DNA from: an uncultured Bifidobacterium sp.
GTDB taxonomy: Bacteria; Actinomycetota; Actinomycetes; Actinomycetales; Bifidobacteriaceae
DNA length: 6,158 nt
NCBI GenBank assembly: GCA_937876495.1
Contig: CALEGL010000321.1
Coordinates: forward strand, 1 to 6,158
Reading direction: 5' to 3'
Positions 1 through 6,158 of the stretch are shown piece by piece. How positions within the stretch are numbered: the stretch's first letter is position 1; each line of letters begins with the position of its first letter. The notes beneath the pieces were generated by a model. It ran no database searches, was not told the origin of the DNA, and saw only the letters and a program-made list of their open reading frames with translations. A program made the position numbers and the translations under genes.

Positions 1-1
1 T

Positions 2-67
2 CAAGCAGAAGACGGCATACGAGATTCGCCTTAGTCTCGTGGGCTCGGGGATGTTTATAAGAGACAG
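2..67. other. Illumina Nextera P7 adapter left in the assembly (artefact)
   Basis: Positions 2-25 match the 24-base Illumina P7 end. Positions 26-33 (TCGCCTTA) match the Nextera N701 i7 index in primer orientation. Positions 34-67 match the Nextera read-2 transposon arm ending in the mosaic end, with two mismatches by eye (G for A at 49, T for G at 55). This is library-construction sequence, not genome, so real insert begins at about 68. It truncates the PLD gene, whose frame happens to stay open through the adapter to the window edge. Any reading frame starting inside it, such as a plus-strand ATG at 39, is spurious. Confidence 0.97.
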
Positions 68-68
68 T

Positions 69-926
69 GTGAGTTCCGGGCTGGAAGAACCGTCCTGTCC
101 AGTCACCGTTAATCTTGAGATGTCGATTCCGTTCGGAAATCCGTTCCGGAGTCGTGTCGGCGAAGACGATACGGTCATCCTTGCGGAACACCGCCCATCC
201 AACGAATTTCGCCGGAGGGTCATCTTCGAGTACTTTCAATCGGTTCACAACGGGTTCCCCCAAAGGCTGGAAACGTCCAATGGCCTCATACACAATGTCG
301 TTCGCGGGAACCACGATGAGCCCCCTTTCCTGGTTCCTCCATATCCTCGAGAATCTCTGCAGATTTGTCGATATCCGGTCCTGGACTCGAGAACTGTCAT
401 CCCAGCTGACGTCCACGGAGATGGATTCGTAGTTGTTCTTAAGCCCGCCGACGGACTCGTTCGAGGAGCCGGTGAAGAACACGCGGTTGCCGTCATCGTC
501 CTCCATGACGCCGAACTTGTCGTGGAAGATGCCATGTCCGTCATCGGTGAACGCGATTCTGACGTCGGCCTGTCCTTTGGCAATCAGGAAGGCAAGAACG
601 CCAAGACGGAGTCGCAGTTCATCATCCAGATTGGATTCGTGCGGAAGAAGGTGATTCTTCAGAAGATGGCGGTATTCATAGCCACGCTTGATGGACGCGA
701 AATCCGCCTCAGATATCTGCTGGGAGAATATGAATCTGCATATTCCCCCGTTGTTTCTGAAATGTTCGAGTCCTGCGGATACGAGCGACAGCCCCTGCAT
801 ACTGAAATACCCGGAGACGCGACGGTATAGGACTGAACGCGCAAGAACCGGGTCGTAGAAGTCGCGTATCAGGTGGTCTGAAGTGGTCTGATATTCGGGG
901 CGAATCATCAACCCACGCAGGCTCAT
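69..926 (-). CDS. PLD-like nuclease domain, probable N-terminus of a DEAD/DEAH helicase (3' end missing)
   Basis: Only the first 286 codons are genomic; the adapter cuts off the rest. Residues 22-80 (around YRRVSGYFS at 34-42 and NNGGICRFIFS at 58-68) resemble the N-terminal region of large superfamily II helicases that carry a phospholipase D domain. Residues 135-158 hold the PLD signature: H135-D-K137-F-G, then GSSNES at 153-158. In this family the HxK motif supplies the nucleophilic His and the phosphate-binding Lys for DNA phosphodiester cleavage. Residues 225-286 are not recognised, and no Walker A or other helicase motif is reached, so the helicase assignment is inference from the N-terminus. 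The ATG at 926-924 overlaps the ParB-like stop as ATGA, and AGGA lies 8 nt upstream, so translation is probably coupled. The start codon is preceded by a small AGGA/TCCT inverted repeat (927-938) that includes this AGGA. Sampled G+C is 45-52%, lower than the methyltransferase. It could instead be a stand-alone PLD nuclease. Confidence 0.8.
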
Positions 927-2203
927 AGGAGATATCCTGTTCCCTTGAGAATCTGACGATGCTCGGATGCCAACGAAATGATGTCGTCAAGGGTTTTAGC
1001 CGCCACCCGTGTCTGTTCCGGGCTAAGACTCTCCAGCGTCCCACTGTCCAATGATTGAAGCAGGTCAAGGCTTTCAGCGATGTTGCTTACGACATTCTCA
1101 AGATTGCCCTTGTATTGGCTCTTCCGCTCCAGCGCCCTGCTTGTCCTGTCGAAGCGAGTGACCGCCTGCTGCACCTCCGGCGTCGACTCAAGTACTTGGG
1201 AAATCTGGGAGGAATCGCTTACGGATTCGGCGTGACACGCGTCATAGATGACGTCGATGTCGTCCTCGGTTCCCACCTTCCAATCTTCACGAGCGGACGA
1301 GGAGACAAGGTTCTCGAGCTGACGACGAATCGTCCGGGTCAAATCTCCTTTCTGGCCTGCCCCCGATTCCCCATAGTCCTTCGTGAGAAGGGCGAAGATC
1401 GCGCTTTTCAACTCGCCGTCGTCCAGAGCCTTCGCCTTCTGAAGAACACGACGAACCTCATGCATCGGACCGTCGAGCTTCATCTGCTTGGCGAGGTAAT
1501 AGGCGGTTCGAGGAGCATTGATGAAATCGAGATAATCGGCGATAAGCTTCGCCTCCTCGATGTCCTGGTTGACGCCTTTCGCGTTCTTCTGTCCGATGCT
1601 GGTCGCATACTCCTGGGCCGTCATCAGCTTCTGTACCTCGACGGTGTTGTAGACGTCGAAGATGCGGTCGATGGGGTCGTAGTCCTCCCTGTCCTCCTTC
1701 CCCATCTGGAGATCGAGTTCAAGACGCTTGATGGTCCTCTTATCCGTCTCGTTGGAGATGTCGAGATCAAGAATCGCGGCCTCGAAGTAGTGCTGTGGAT
1801 GAGCACCCTCCCGTTCGATGCGGCGCAAAGCGGTGAATCGACGATTGCCGTCGATGACGCGACCGTCATCGAGGACCACTCCCGGCTCCTCCTGCCGCCG
1901 GTCACGAATGGACTCAATAGTCTGCTTCATCCTCATCGGATTGGAATCAAAGATGAAGTCCTCGAAAATCTTGTTGTACGAGGGGTTGTTATCATCGGCG
2001 GCCGGACTGAGAGCCACATCATCATGAGTGCTGAGATACTGCTGATACGCCGTACTTATGCGACCGTTCTGGTCGTTGTAATACAGATGCCTCAACGGGA
2101 TGCGATAGATGGGCAGCACCTTCTGCTCGCCATCAATGGTGTATTTCTTGGAGGCATCCGTTCTCTTAATCACTCCCGAATCAATCAGAGCCTTCAGCGA
2201 CAT
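923..2203 (-). CDS. ParB/sulfiredoxin-fold (ParB N-terminal domain-like) protein
   Basis: This is a 426-residue protein. Residues 106-130 carry the family hallmark: EPGVVLDDG, then RVIDGNRRFTALRRI, the G-x-x-R-x-x-A-type core of ParB N-terminal/Srx folds. In chromosome-partition ParB this pocket binds CTP; related proteins in defence clusters are nucleases or DNA-modification factors. Residues 30-48 (IYRIPLRHLYYNDQNGR) look like the opening beta-strand and loop of the fold. Residues 155-300 are charged and helical, and the C-terminal 350-420 region may be coiled. I see no ParA gene or parS repeat, so a role in partitioning is unlikely. The ATG at 2203 has a strong GGGGGAG ribosome-binding site 6 nt upstream. 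A 97-bp gap without a clear promoter or terminator separates it from the HNH gene, and its TGA overlaps the next start. The position suggests a defence role, perhaps DNA binding or sensing for the neighbouring nucleases; this is inference. Confidence 0.75.
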   Translation of the reverse strand: MSLKALIDSGVIKRTDASKKYTIDGEQKVLPIYRIPLRHLYYNDQNGRISTAYQQYLSTHDDVALSPAADDNNPSYNKIFEDFIFDSNPMRMKQTIESIRDRRQEEPGVVLDDGRVIDGNRRFTALRRIEREGAHPQHYFEAAILDLDISNETDKRTIKRLELDLQMGKEDREDYDPIDRIFDVYNTVEVQKLMTAQEYATSIGQKNAKGVNQDIEEAKLIADYLDFINAPRTAYYLAKQMKLDGPMHEVRRVLQKAKALDDGELKSAIFALLTKDYGESGAGQKGDLTRTIRRQLENLVSSSAREDWKVGTEDDIDVIYDACHAESVSDSSQISQVLESTPEVQQAVTRFDRTSRALERKSQYKGNLENVVSNIAESLDLLQSLDSGTLESLSPEQTRVAAKTLDDIISLASEHRQILKGTGYLL

Positions 2204-2300
2204 TCCCTGCTCCCCCTCGTCAATTCTGGCATCCCGGCGACATCCAACACAGACTCCACGTTCCCGTCATCTGGACAGTCAAACGCCGTGCTTTCCCACT

Positions 2301-3116
2301 CTAAGCGGCGCGTCGGAAAACATATCCGTTGTGATAGTCGATGAATTCATGCGAGGGTGGATTTACTTCGGGAAGTGTTATCTTCTGGCCTGCATAGCGA
2401 TACAGCCACATATCGTTGGCCGATGAATGCCCGACCTCATCGGAGACGATGACACGATAGTCATGATCAATCGTGATGAACCCCTGGTCGAAGGCACGGT
2501 CAAGGAAGGCGTTGAGCAGCAACCCGTTCGATGACGCCGTCTTTTCTTTTGGCGTCGACACGGCCCAGGGCTTGATATGGCTGGCTATGAGCAGGGAATC
2601 CATACGAATCCCTGACAAGCAGCAGGAATGATGATAATTCGTCAGCAGGGAATTGCGGAAATATTCCTGATGGACCCTCTGAGCCGCCGTAACCATCCTC
2701 TCCTCGCCGAGAAGCACCCGACTCGCCGTCTCCAGCGATGAGAACCGCGATGACGGGAGAACATCATTGCTATCTGCCTGCCGGAGGACCTCGGTCACCA
2801 GATCAAGGCAACGATTGAAAAAGATGTCGCCCTCCTGCGAATATTCCTCCCAGACCTCATGGTCCAGACGGCTTCCGTGAGTCATTCCTACCCGCCCCGA
2901 CATCCGGCGGTTGCGGTCATTTGCTGCGATGTTCCAAATCTTCAGGGACACCGCATTCGGCGTTCTATGGAGGATGGAGGCGACACGCTGCACATCCCGT
3001 CCGCGGTCATCGCATTCGGACGGGGTGAGAACCATGTACAGCGCGAACGCCATCATGGTCTCCTCGCGCGACCAGTTGCGCCGAGGAGCCGTCACGCGCG
3101 AATCCGAGCCTTCCAT
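2301..3116 (-). CDS. HNH endonuclease (HNH_2 type), putative restriction nuclease
   Basis: This is a 271-residue protein in two parts. Residues 13-100 (RRNWSREETMMAFALY, then HRTPNAVSLKIWNIA at 50-64) match the helical N-terminal domain common in bacterial HNH_2 proteins, probably DNA-binding. The catalytic half has CCLSGI at 165-170, ASHIKPW at 178-184 with H180 as the likely general base, NGLLL at 197-201, and LDRAFDQGF at 205-213 with D206, D210 and G212. This is the usual ASHIKPW...NGL...D..FD.G pattern of a metal-dependent, single ββα-metal nick or cut site. It ends in the expected YHNGYVFR tail, so it looks complete. The ATG lies 14 nt after the endonuclease TGA and has no good Shine-Dalgarno, which suggests translation depends on the upstream gene. 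These proteins are common in restriction and defence islands, but their targets are mostly unknown. It could degrade DNA after recognition by the ParB-like or PLD partners; that is inference. Confidence 0.85.
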   Translation of the reverse strand: MEGSDSRVTAPRRNWSREETMMAFALYMVLTPSECDDRGRDVQRVASILHRTPNAVSLKIWNIAANDRNRRMSGRVGMTHGSRLDHEVWEEYSQEGDIFFNRCLDLVTEVLRQADSNDVLPSSRFSSLETASRVLLGEERMVTAAQRVHQEYFRNSLLTNYHHSCCLSGIRMDSLLIASHIKPWAVSTPKEKTASSNGLLLNAFLDRAFDQGFITIDHDYRVIVSDEVGHSSANDMWLYRYAGQKITLPEVNPPSHEFIDYHNGYVFRRAA

Positions 3117-3130
3117 GAGGCCAGGATAGG

Positions 3131-4588
3131 TCAGTGACCGGCATGCTCGGCGACGACTCGCGCGAGATACCGTCTATCAAGCCAGAAGCCCTGCTTGGTG
3201 ATGTGCTCCCCGTTGGGAAGAAGCACGGTATCGGCCGCGTTCTTCCCATGAGGACGCAGATGGAGGACCTTGTTGAACTCCGCTCCCGGTAATCTATTCG
3301 TTCCACGCCCGTAACGCACCGATTCCCCGGACATCATCAGCGTATGCAGATACTCCCACACGGGTCGCACATAGTTCTGGATGTCCTCCTCGGGCATGTT
3401 CCAGAGGAATCCGTCAGTCAGCACATCGTCCTCGGCATGATGCTTTTTGTACGGTACCGGGGATTGGAAGCAGAGAAACAGGAACCTGTTCTCCTCGAAG
3501 AAGGAATAGAGGAAGGAGTCCTCCCATCGGGCGTGTGAATCAGCGAGACCGTTCCACTCCTCCTCGGTGATGAGACGGAAGGACATGTTCTCCTTCGCCA
3601 TTCCCGTCGGATAGGAGTCATTAGGATAAAGAACCATGGTCTTGATGGCGGTGACGTTCGCCTTGCGGAACTGGTCGATGGACTCCACCGAATCCCTGTG
3701 CGGGGCGCCCAGCATGGCCATGGCGAGCGCCTGATGCATCTGCTTCGCCTGAAGCAGGTCGGTCCCCAGGCGTTCGGCGATGTGGGATATGGGCATGCCG
3801 ACGAATCCCCCGATGCGCTGTCGTACGTAACCCATAAGGCTCTGGTCGGGACCGAGAGGAAGCGAGAACAGCCGCTCACCGAGGACGCGGTCGGCGATCG
3901 CGGTCATATACGAGCTCTTGTAGCTGAACGCTCTCTGCTTCGCCCGGATAGTGGGCGTCAGGTACCCATGTGGAGCCGGTGCGTCACGCATCGAGAGAGA
4001 GTTCGCTCCCTTGGTGCAGGCGGCCAAGTAGTCCGTATCTGATTCACTGAGCGTATCGGCGTGGCCGGCGGCGACCTTCGCACGAATGAACTCCCAGTCG
4101 TGACGGATGACGGCCAAATCCTCCATGTGATAGTCAAGAATGAACGACGTCGTAATCCGGCAGTCCACGGCCTTCTGTCTGGCCTTATCGGTGCGGTCAT
4201 CGACGTAGTAGACGATGATGAGATTGCGAGACTTGAGCCAGAAGCTTGACTCCTCGAAACTCTCCCCCGGCAGAGTCATGTAGTTGATGACGTCAAGGAC
4301 GAGCCGCTCCTTGGCGACCGTACGGATTCTGCGGCCCTTCCCAACATGTTTCAGCGGCGTGACCTTAATCTCATACCGGTCGTCACCCACCTGGATGTCA
4401 GCCTGTTTATCAGAATTGACCGGATAATGCAGAACGGATTCCTCGACGATATTGCCGAGCACGCCCTTCCCGCCGGCCTCGGCGCGGCTGGTCTCATCGA
4501 GCTCCCGGAAGCTCTTCCCCTGCGCCTGCGCGAGCAGCGCGGACACCTGTTCGAGAGACGTGAAACGCCGTTCCCTATTCAGCTCCAT
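3131..4588 (-). CDS. Sau3AI/MutH-family Type II restriction endonuclease, predicted GATC
   Basis: At 485 residues this is close to Sau3AI (489). The N-terminal half is a MutH/Sau3AI nuclease: KGVLGNIVEE at 41-50 provides the conserved G-x-x-x-E (E49), and D64, E73 and K75 (in ADIQVGDDRYEIK, 63-75) form the D...ExK metal site. The C-terminal half, from about residue 212 (PTIRAKQRAFSYKSSYMT) to the end, matches the second Sau3AI lobe, including ENMSF at 333-337 and a closing NRLPGAEFNKVLHLRPH...TKQGFWL block. In Sau3AI this lobe is MutH-like but lacks catalytic residues and acts as a second DNA-binding or allosteric domain; I likewise see no second D...ExK here. Family members cut before GATC when its C is unmethylated. 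The only nearby in-frame start is the ATG at 4588, with GGAAGG 7 nt upstream and an in-frame TGA just before that. It follows the methyltransferase by 102 bp, the expected order for a self-protecting pair. Confidence 0.93.
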   Translation of the reverse strand: MELNRERRFTSLEQVSALLAQAQGKSFRELDETSRAEAGGKGVLGNIVEESVLHYPVNSDKQADIQVGDDRYEIKVTPLKHVGKGRRIRTVAKERLVLDVINYMTLPGESFEESSFWLKSRNLIIVYYVDDRTDKARQKAVDCRITTSFILDYHMEDLAVIRHDWEFIRAKVAAGHADTLSESDTDYLAACTKGANSLSMRDAPAPHGYLTPTIRAKQRAFSYKSSYMTAIADRVLGERLFSLPLGPDQSLMGYVRQRIGGFVGMPISHIAERLGTDLLQAKQMHQALAMAMLGAPHRDSVESIDQFRKANVTAIKTMVLYPNDSYPTGMAKENMSFRLITEEEWNGLADSHARWEDSFLYSFFEENRFLFLCFQSPVPYKKHHAEDDVLTDGFLWNMPEEDIQNYVRPVWEYLHTLMMSGESVRYGRGTNRLPGAEFNKVLHLRPHGKNAADTVLLPNGEHITKQGFWLDRRYLARVVAEHAGH

Positions 4589-4690
4589 GCCGTCCCCTTC
4601 CCGTCATCCATCATCGGACCGTGCGACGCCGTCGGCAATGACCCCGTAGCAGAACCGCCAGAGGAACGTACTCGAGATGGTCCAAACGGT

Positions 4691-5971
4691 TCACTGACGA
4701 CCATGCGCATGGTCGTCGGCGATGACCTGACCGATGCGATGGGGAATTCCGACAACCAGCGCATTGCCCATGCAAAAGGCCCGCTGGGTTGGTGTCATCC
4801 CCGTATCCGTCCAGCCCTTCGGAAACATCTGCAGCTGGTCGAGCTCGTCGGGGACGAGACGCCGGAGCCGGCCGTCCTCGGCCCGAACGACATGGCGCAT
4901 CCTGCTCGGTCCCGAACCTCCCTCACTGGTGAGAATGGTGCGCGAGGGCTTGTCCAAGCCGTCAGGGAAGGCCATGCCCCCCTCCGTGTACCGATAATGG
5001 AATCCAGTGGACGACACCCTGTCCTCCTGCTTCGCGCCCTTGAGATACGTCCAGCGCGGCAGGGAGCCTTCGTCGAGGAAGTATTCGGCGGGAACCTCGG
5101 ATTCAGGGACGACCACGTCCCCCAGCGTCATACGGGAGCCGTCATAGTGGGGCGTCACGCGGCAAGTGAGGACATGGCCCTTGCGCATGACCCCGGCCAC
5201 CTCGAACGGCGACCGCTCCAGGCCCTTGCCGAAGGTCTCGCTGACCTCGACGATGTCCTCCGGAATGTCGAATTCCGAGACGGCGGCGTCCCTGACCGAC
5301 TCCTCGACCGGGAACGCGCGCGTCATGACACCGTTGGCGAGCAACCTGTTACGCAGATTCCACGAACGTGAGGTCCTCACGCCATAGATGTACGTGCGTT
5401 TCCTGCGCTGTGGCATCCCGTAGTCGGCCGCATTGACGACGCGCCACTCCACCGAATAGCCAAGGTCGGCCAGACACGCGAGGATGACCGCGAAATCACG
5501 GCCACGCTGGGATGCGGGCGACTTGAGCAGCCGGTCGACGTTCTCCAGAAGCAGGTATTCGGGGGACTGAAGCATAAGCATCCGGCGGATCTCCCACCAC
5601 AGGACGCCCTTCTTGCCCCGTATGCCATCGGCCTGCGAAAGCGGTCTGGCCACCGAATAGTCCTGGCAGGGGAAGCCGCCGACGACCATGTCGACGTCCG
5701 GAACCTTCAGCTCGTAGTTCTCGCAGGCGTCCATGACCTTGGCGATGTCCTCGTTGACGCAGCTGCCCTCGCCGAAATGCCGCTCATAGCAGCGCCAGGC
5801 GAACTGTCGGGCCGGAGAGCCCATCGGCTCCCACTGATTGGCCCACACGGTATGGAAGGGACCGGCCGGGGGGAGATGGATGCCGGCCTTCTCGTCGTCA
5901 AAACCATCCAGTCCAAGGCGGAAGCCGCCGACGCCGGCGAAAAGTTCGGCGACCCTGATCTCCCTGGCCAT
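4691..5971 (-). CDS. DNA (cytosine-5-)-methyltransferase of a Sau3AI-type restriction-modification system
   Basis: This 426-residue protein transfers a methyl group from S-adenosylmethionine to carbon 5 of cytosine. The motifs are in canonical order: motif I AELFAGVGGFRLGL (8-21); motif IV GGFPCQDYSVA (98-108) with catalytic C102; motif VI ENVDRLL (143-149); motif VIII QRRKR (188-192); target-recognition region about 205-343; motif IX RTILTSEGG (344-352); and motif X GNALVVGIP (402-410). Length, the RTILTSEGG...RMRHVV region and the adjacent Sau3AI-like nuclease point to an M.Sau3AI-type enzyme that marks the C of GATC; the specificity is inferred from the partner and not directly from the recognition region. 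The protein begins almost directly at motif I, so it lacks the N-terminal helix-turn-helix that lets some C5 methyltransferases self-regulate. GGAGG lies 4 nt before the ATG (slightly close). The leader carries a LexA-like box and a GATC site. It is the first gene of the run. Confidence 0.96.
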   Translation of the reverse strand: MAREIRVAELFAGVGGFRLGLDGFDDEKAGIHLPPAGPFHTVWANQWEPMGSPARQFAWRCYERHFGEGSCVNEDIAKVMDACENYELKVPDVDMVVGGFPCQDYSVARPLSQADGIRGKKGVLWWEIRRMLMLQSPEYLLLENVDRLLKSPASQRGRDFAVILACLADLGYSVEWRVVNAADYGMPQRRKRTYIYGVRTSRSWNLRNRLLANGVMTRAFPVEESVRDAAVSEFDIPEDIVEVSETFGKGLERSPFEVAGVMRKGHVLTCRVTPHYDGSRMTLGDVVVPESEVPAEYFLDEGSLPRWTYLKGAKQEDRVSSTGFHYRYTEGGMAFPDGLDKPSRTILTSEGGSGPSRMRHVVRAEDGRLRRLVPDELDQLQMFPKGWTDTGMTPTQRAFCMGNALVVGIPHRIGQVIADDHAHGRQ

Positions 5972-5986
5972 GAACCCTCCACGATC

Positions 5987-6000
5987 CGAACATCTGTTCT
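5987..6000 (-). promoter_or_regulatory. LexA (SOS)-like operator upstream of the methyltransferase
   Basis: Read on the minus strand this is AGAACAGATGTTCG, an inverted repeat GAACA-GA-TGTTC. It differs from the Gram-positive LexA/DinR consensus CGAACRNRYGTTYG only at the first base. It lies 15 bp upstream of the methyltransferase ATG, between any leader promoter and the ribosome-binding site, where a bound repressor would block transcription. A GATC at 5983-5986 sits immediately beside it. No convincing -10/-35 pair was found, so the promoter position is not fixed. Eight fixed bases can match by chance at low rate, so this is a candidate site. Confidence 0.5.
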
Positions 6001-6002
6001 AT

Positions 6003-6107
6003 TCAATGGTGTCGAAAATATCCGACCCCTCCGACAACCATCACCTCAGAGGCCCCGCACCGCGTTTCATGACCCGGGAGTAATTCATGCCAGAATGCGA
6101 ACACCAT
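6003..6107 (-). CDS. Possible 34-aa leader ORF with a strong ribosome-binding site
   Basis: This short frame (MVFAFWHELLPGH... to RHH) starts at the ATG 6107-6105, with GGAGG at 6116-6120 exactly 8 nt upstream, a better site than several of the real genes have. An in-frame TGA lies just upstream, so it is a closed small ORF, not the tail of a larger gene. It ends 31 bp before the methyltransferase start and just short of the LexA-like box. It has no recognised domain. It is too small for a helix-turn-helix controller protein; a translated leader is possible, and so is a chance match. Confidence 0.2.
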   Translation of the reverse strand: MVFAFWHELLPGHETRCGASEVMVVGGVGYFRHH

Positions 6108-6158
6108 CACAGGAACCTCCGAGCAGCATCAGAATCCGGCGCACGCCATGCACCGCCA

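Larger units (their letters stand above)
5972..6158. other. Leader region right of the operon; no assignable gene
   Basis: The 187 bp from the methyltransferase start to the right edge contain the GGAGG ribosome-binding site (5976-5980), a GATC (5983-5986), the LexA-like box and a possible 34-codon ORF. A minus-strand TATTTT about 40 bp upstream of the start is a weak -10 candidate, but no good -35 accompanies it. I see no tRNA, terminator hairpin or insertion-sequence end here. What lies further upstream of the operon is outside the window. Confidence 0.5.

Noticed and set aside
39..830. Plus-strand 263-codon open frame
   Set aside because: Its start codon lies inside the sequencing adapter, and it is antisense to the PLD domain with its HxK...GSxN motif.
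927..938. AGGA-TATC-TCCT inverted repeat in front of the PLD start
   Set aside because: A 4-bp stem with a 4-base loop is too weak to claim as a regulatory hairpin; noted only because it contains the ribosome-binding site.
923..2203. ParB as evidence of a plasmid or chromosome partition locus
   Set aside because: No ParA neighbour, no iterated parS-like repeats, and a nuclease-rich context.
2204..2300. Possible internal promoter (TTGACT on the minus strand at 2277-2282) in the HNH-ParB gap
   Set aside because: The -35-like hexamer is good, but no -10-like hexamer sits 16-18 bp downstream.
1055..2344. Plus-strand 429-codon open frame
   Set aside because: It lies antisense across nearly the whole ParB-like gene, has no recognisable domain, and its residue pattern is the mirror of the minus-strand codons. 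It is a shadow.
4346..5371. Plus-strand 341-codon open frame
   Set aside because: Antisense to the methyltransferase and the endonuclease start, both of which have full motif sets. High G+C keeps the opposite strand open.
6087..6158. Plus-strand frame from ATG 6087 running off the right edge, preceded by GGGAG
   Set aside because: It could be a divergent gene start, but the 24 visible codons are low in complexity, match nothing I know, and overlap the possible leader ORF. Too little sequence to call.

Overview
The first 67 bases are not genomic. They match an Illumina Nextera P7 adapter (P7 end, 8-base index, transposon mosaic end), so real sequence starts at about position 68 and the left edge is the end of a library fragment or contig.

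The rest is a compact run of five genes, all on the minus strand and therefore read from right to left. In transcription order they are: a C5-cytosine DNA methyltransferase (5971-4691); a Sau3AI/MutH-family restriction endonuclease (4588-3131); an HNH-family endonuclease (3116-2301); a ParB/sulfiredoxin-fold protein (2203-923); and the N-terminal part of a phospholipase D-like nuclease (926-69), which is probably the front end of a larger helicase and is cut off by the adapter. Gaps are 102, 14 and 97 bp, and the last two genes overlap by 4 bp (ATGA), so they plausibly form one operon. About 190 bp of leader lies to the right of the methyltransferase. It contains a near-consensus Gram-positive LexA (SOS) box and a GATC site just before the methyltransferase start.

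The methyltransferase and the Sau3AI-like enzyme form a recognisable Type II restriction-modification pair, predicted to act at GATC. The methyltransferase would protect host sites and the endonuclease would cut unmodified invading DNA. The three downstream genes (HNH nuclease, ParB-like protein, PLD protein) look like an attached accessory defence module. I do not recognise this exact combination as a named system, and its function is inferred from domains and context only.

The organism is probably a moderately high-GC Gram-positive bacterium of the Actinobacteria. Bifidobacterium is a reasonable guess, because Sau3AI-type systems occur there, the ribosome-binding sites are strong and purine-rich, and the leader carries a GAAC-N4-GTTC LexA-type site. 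The genus is not proven by anything in the window. Base composition is uneven: sampled rows of the methyltransferase are 58-68% G+C, against 45-52% in the PLD gene. This fits an accessory, horizontally assembled defence island.
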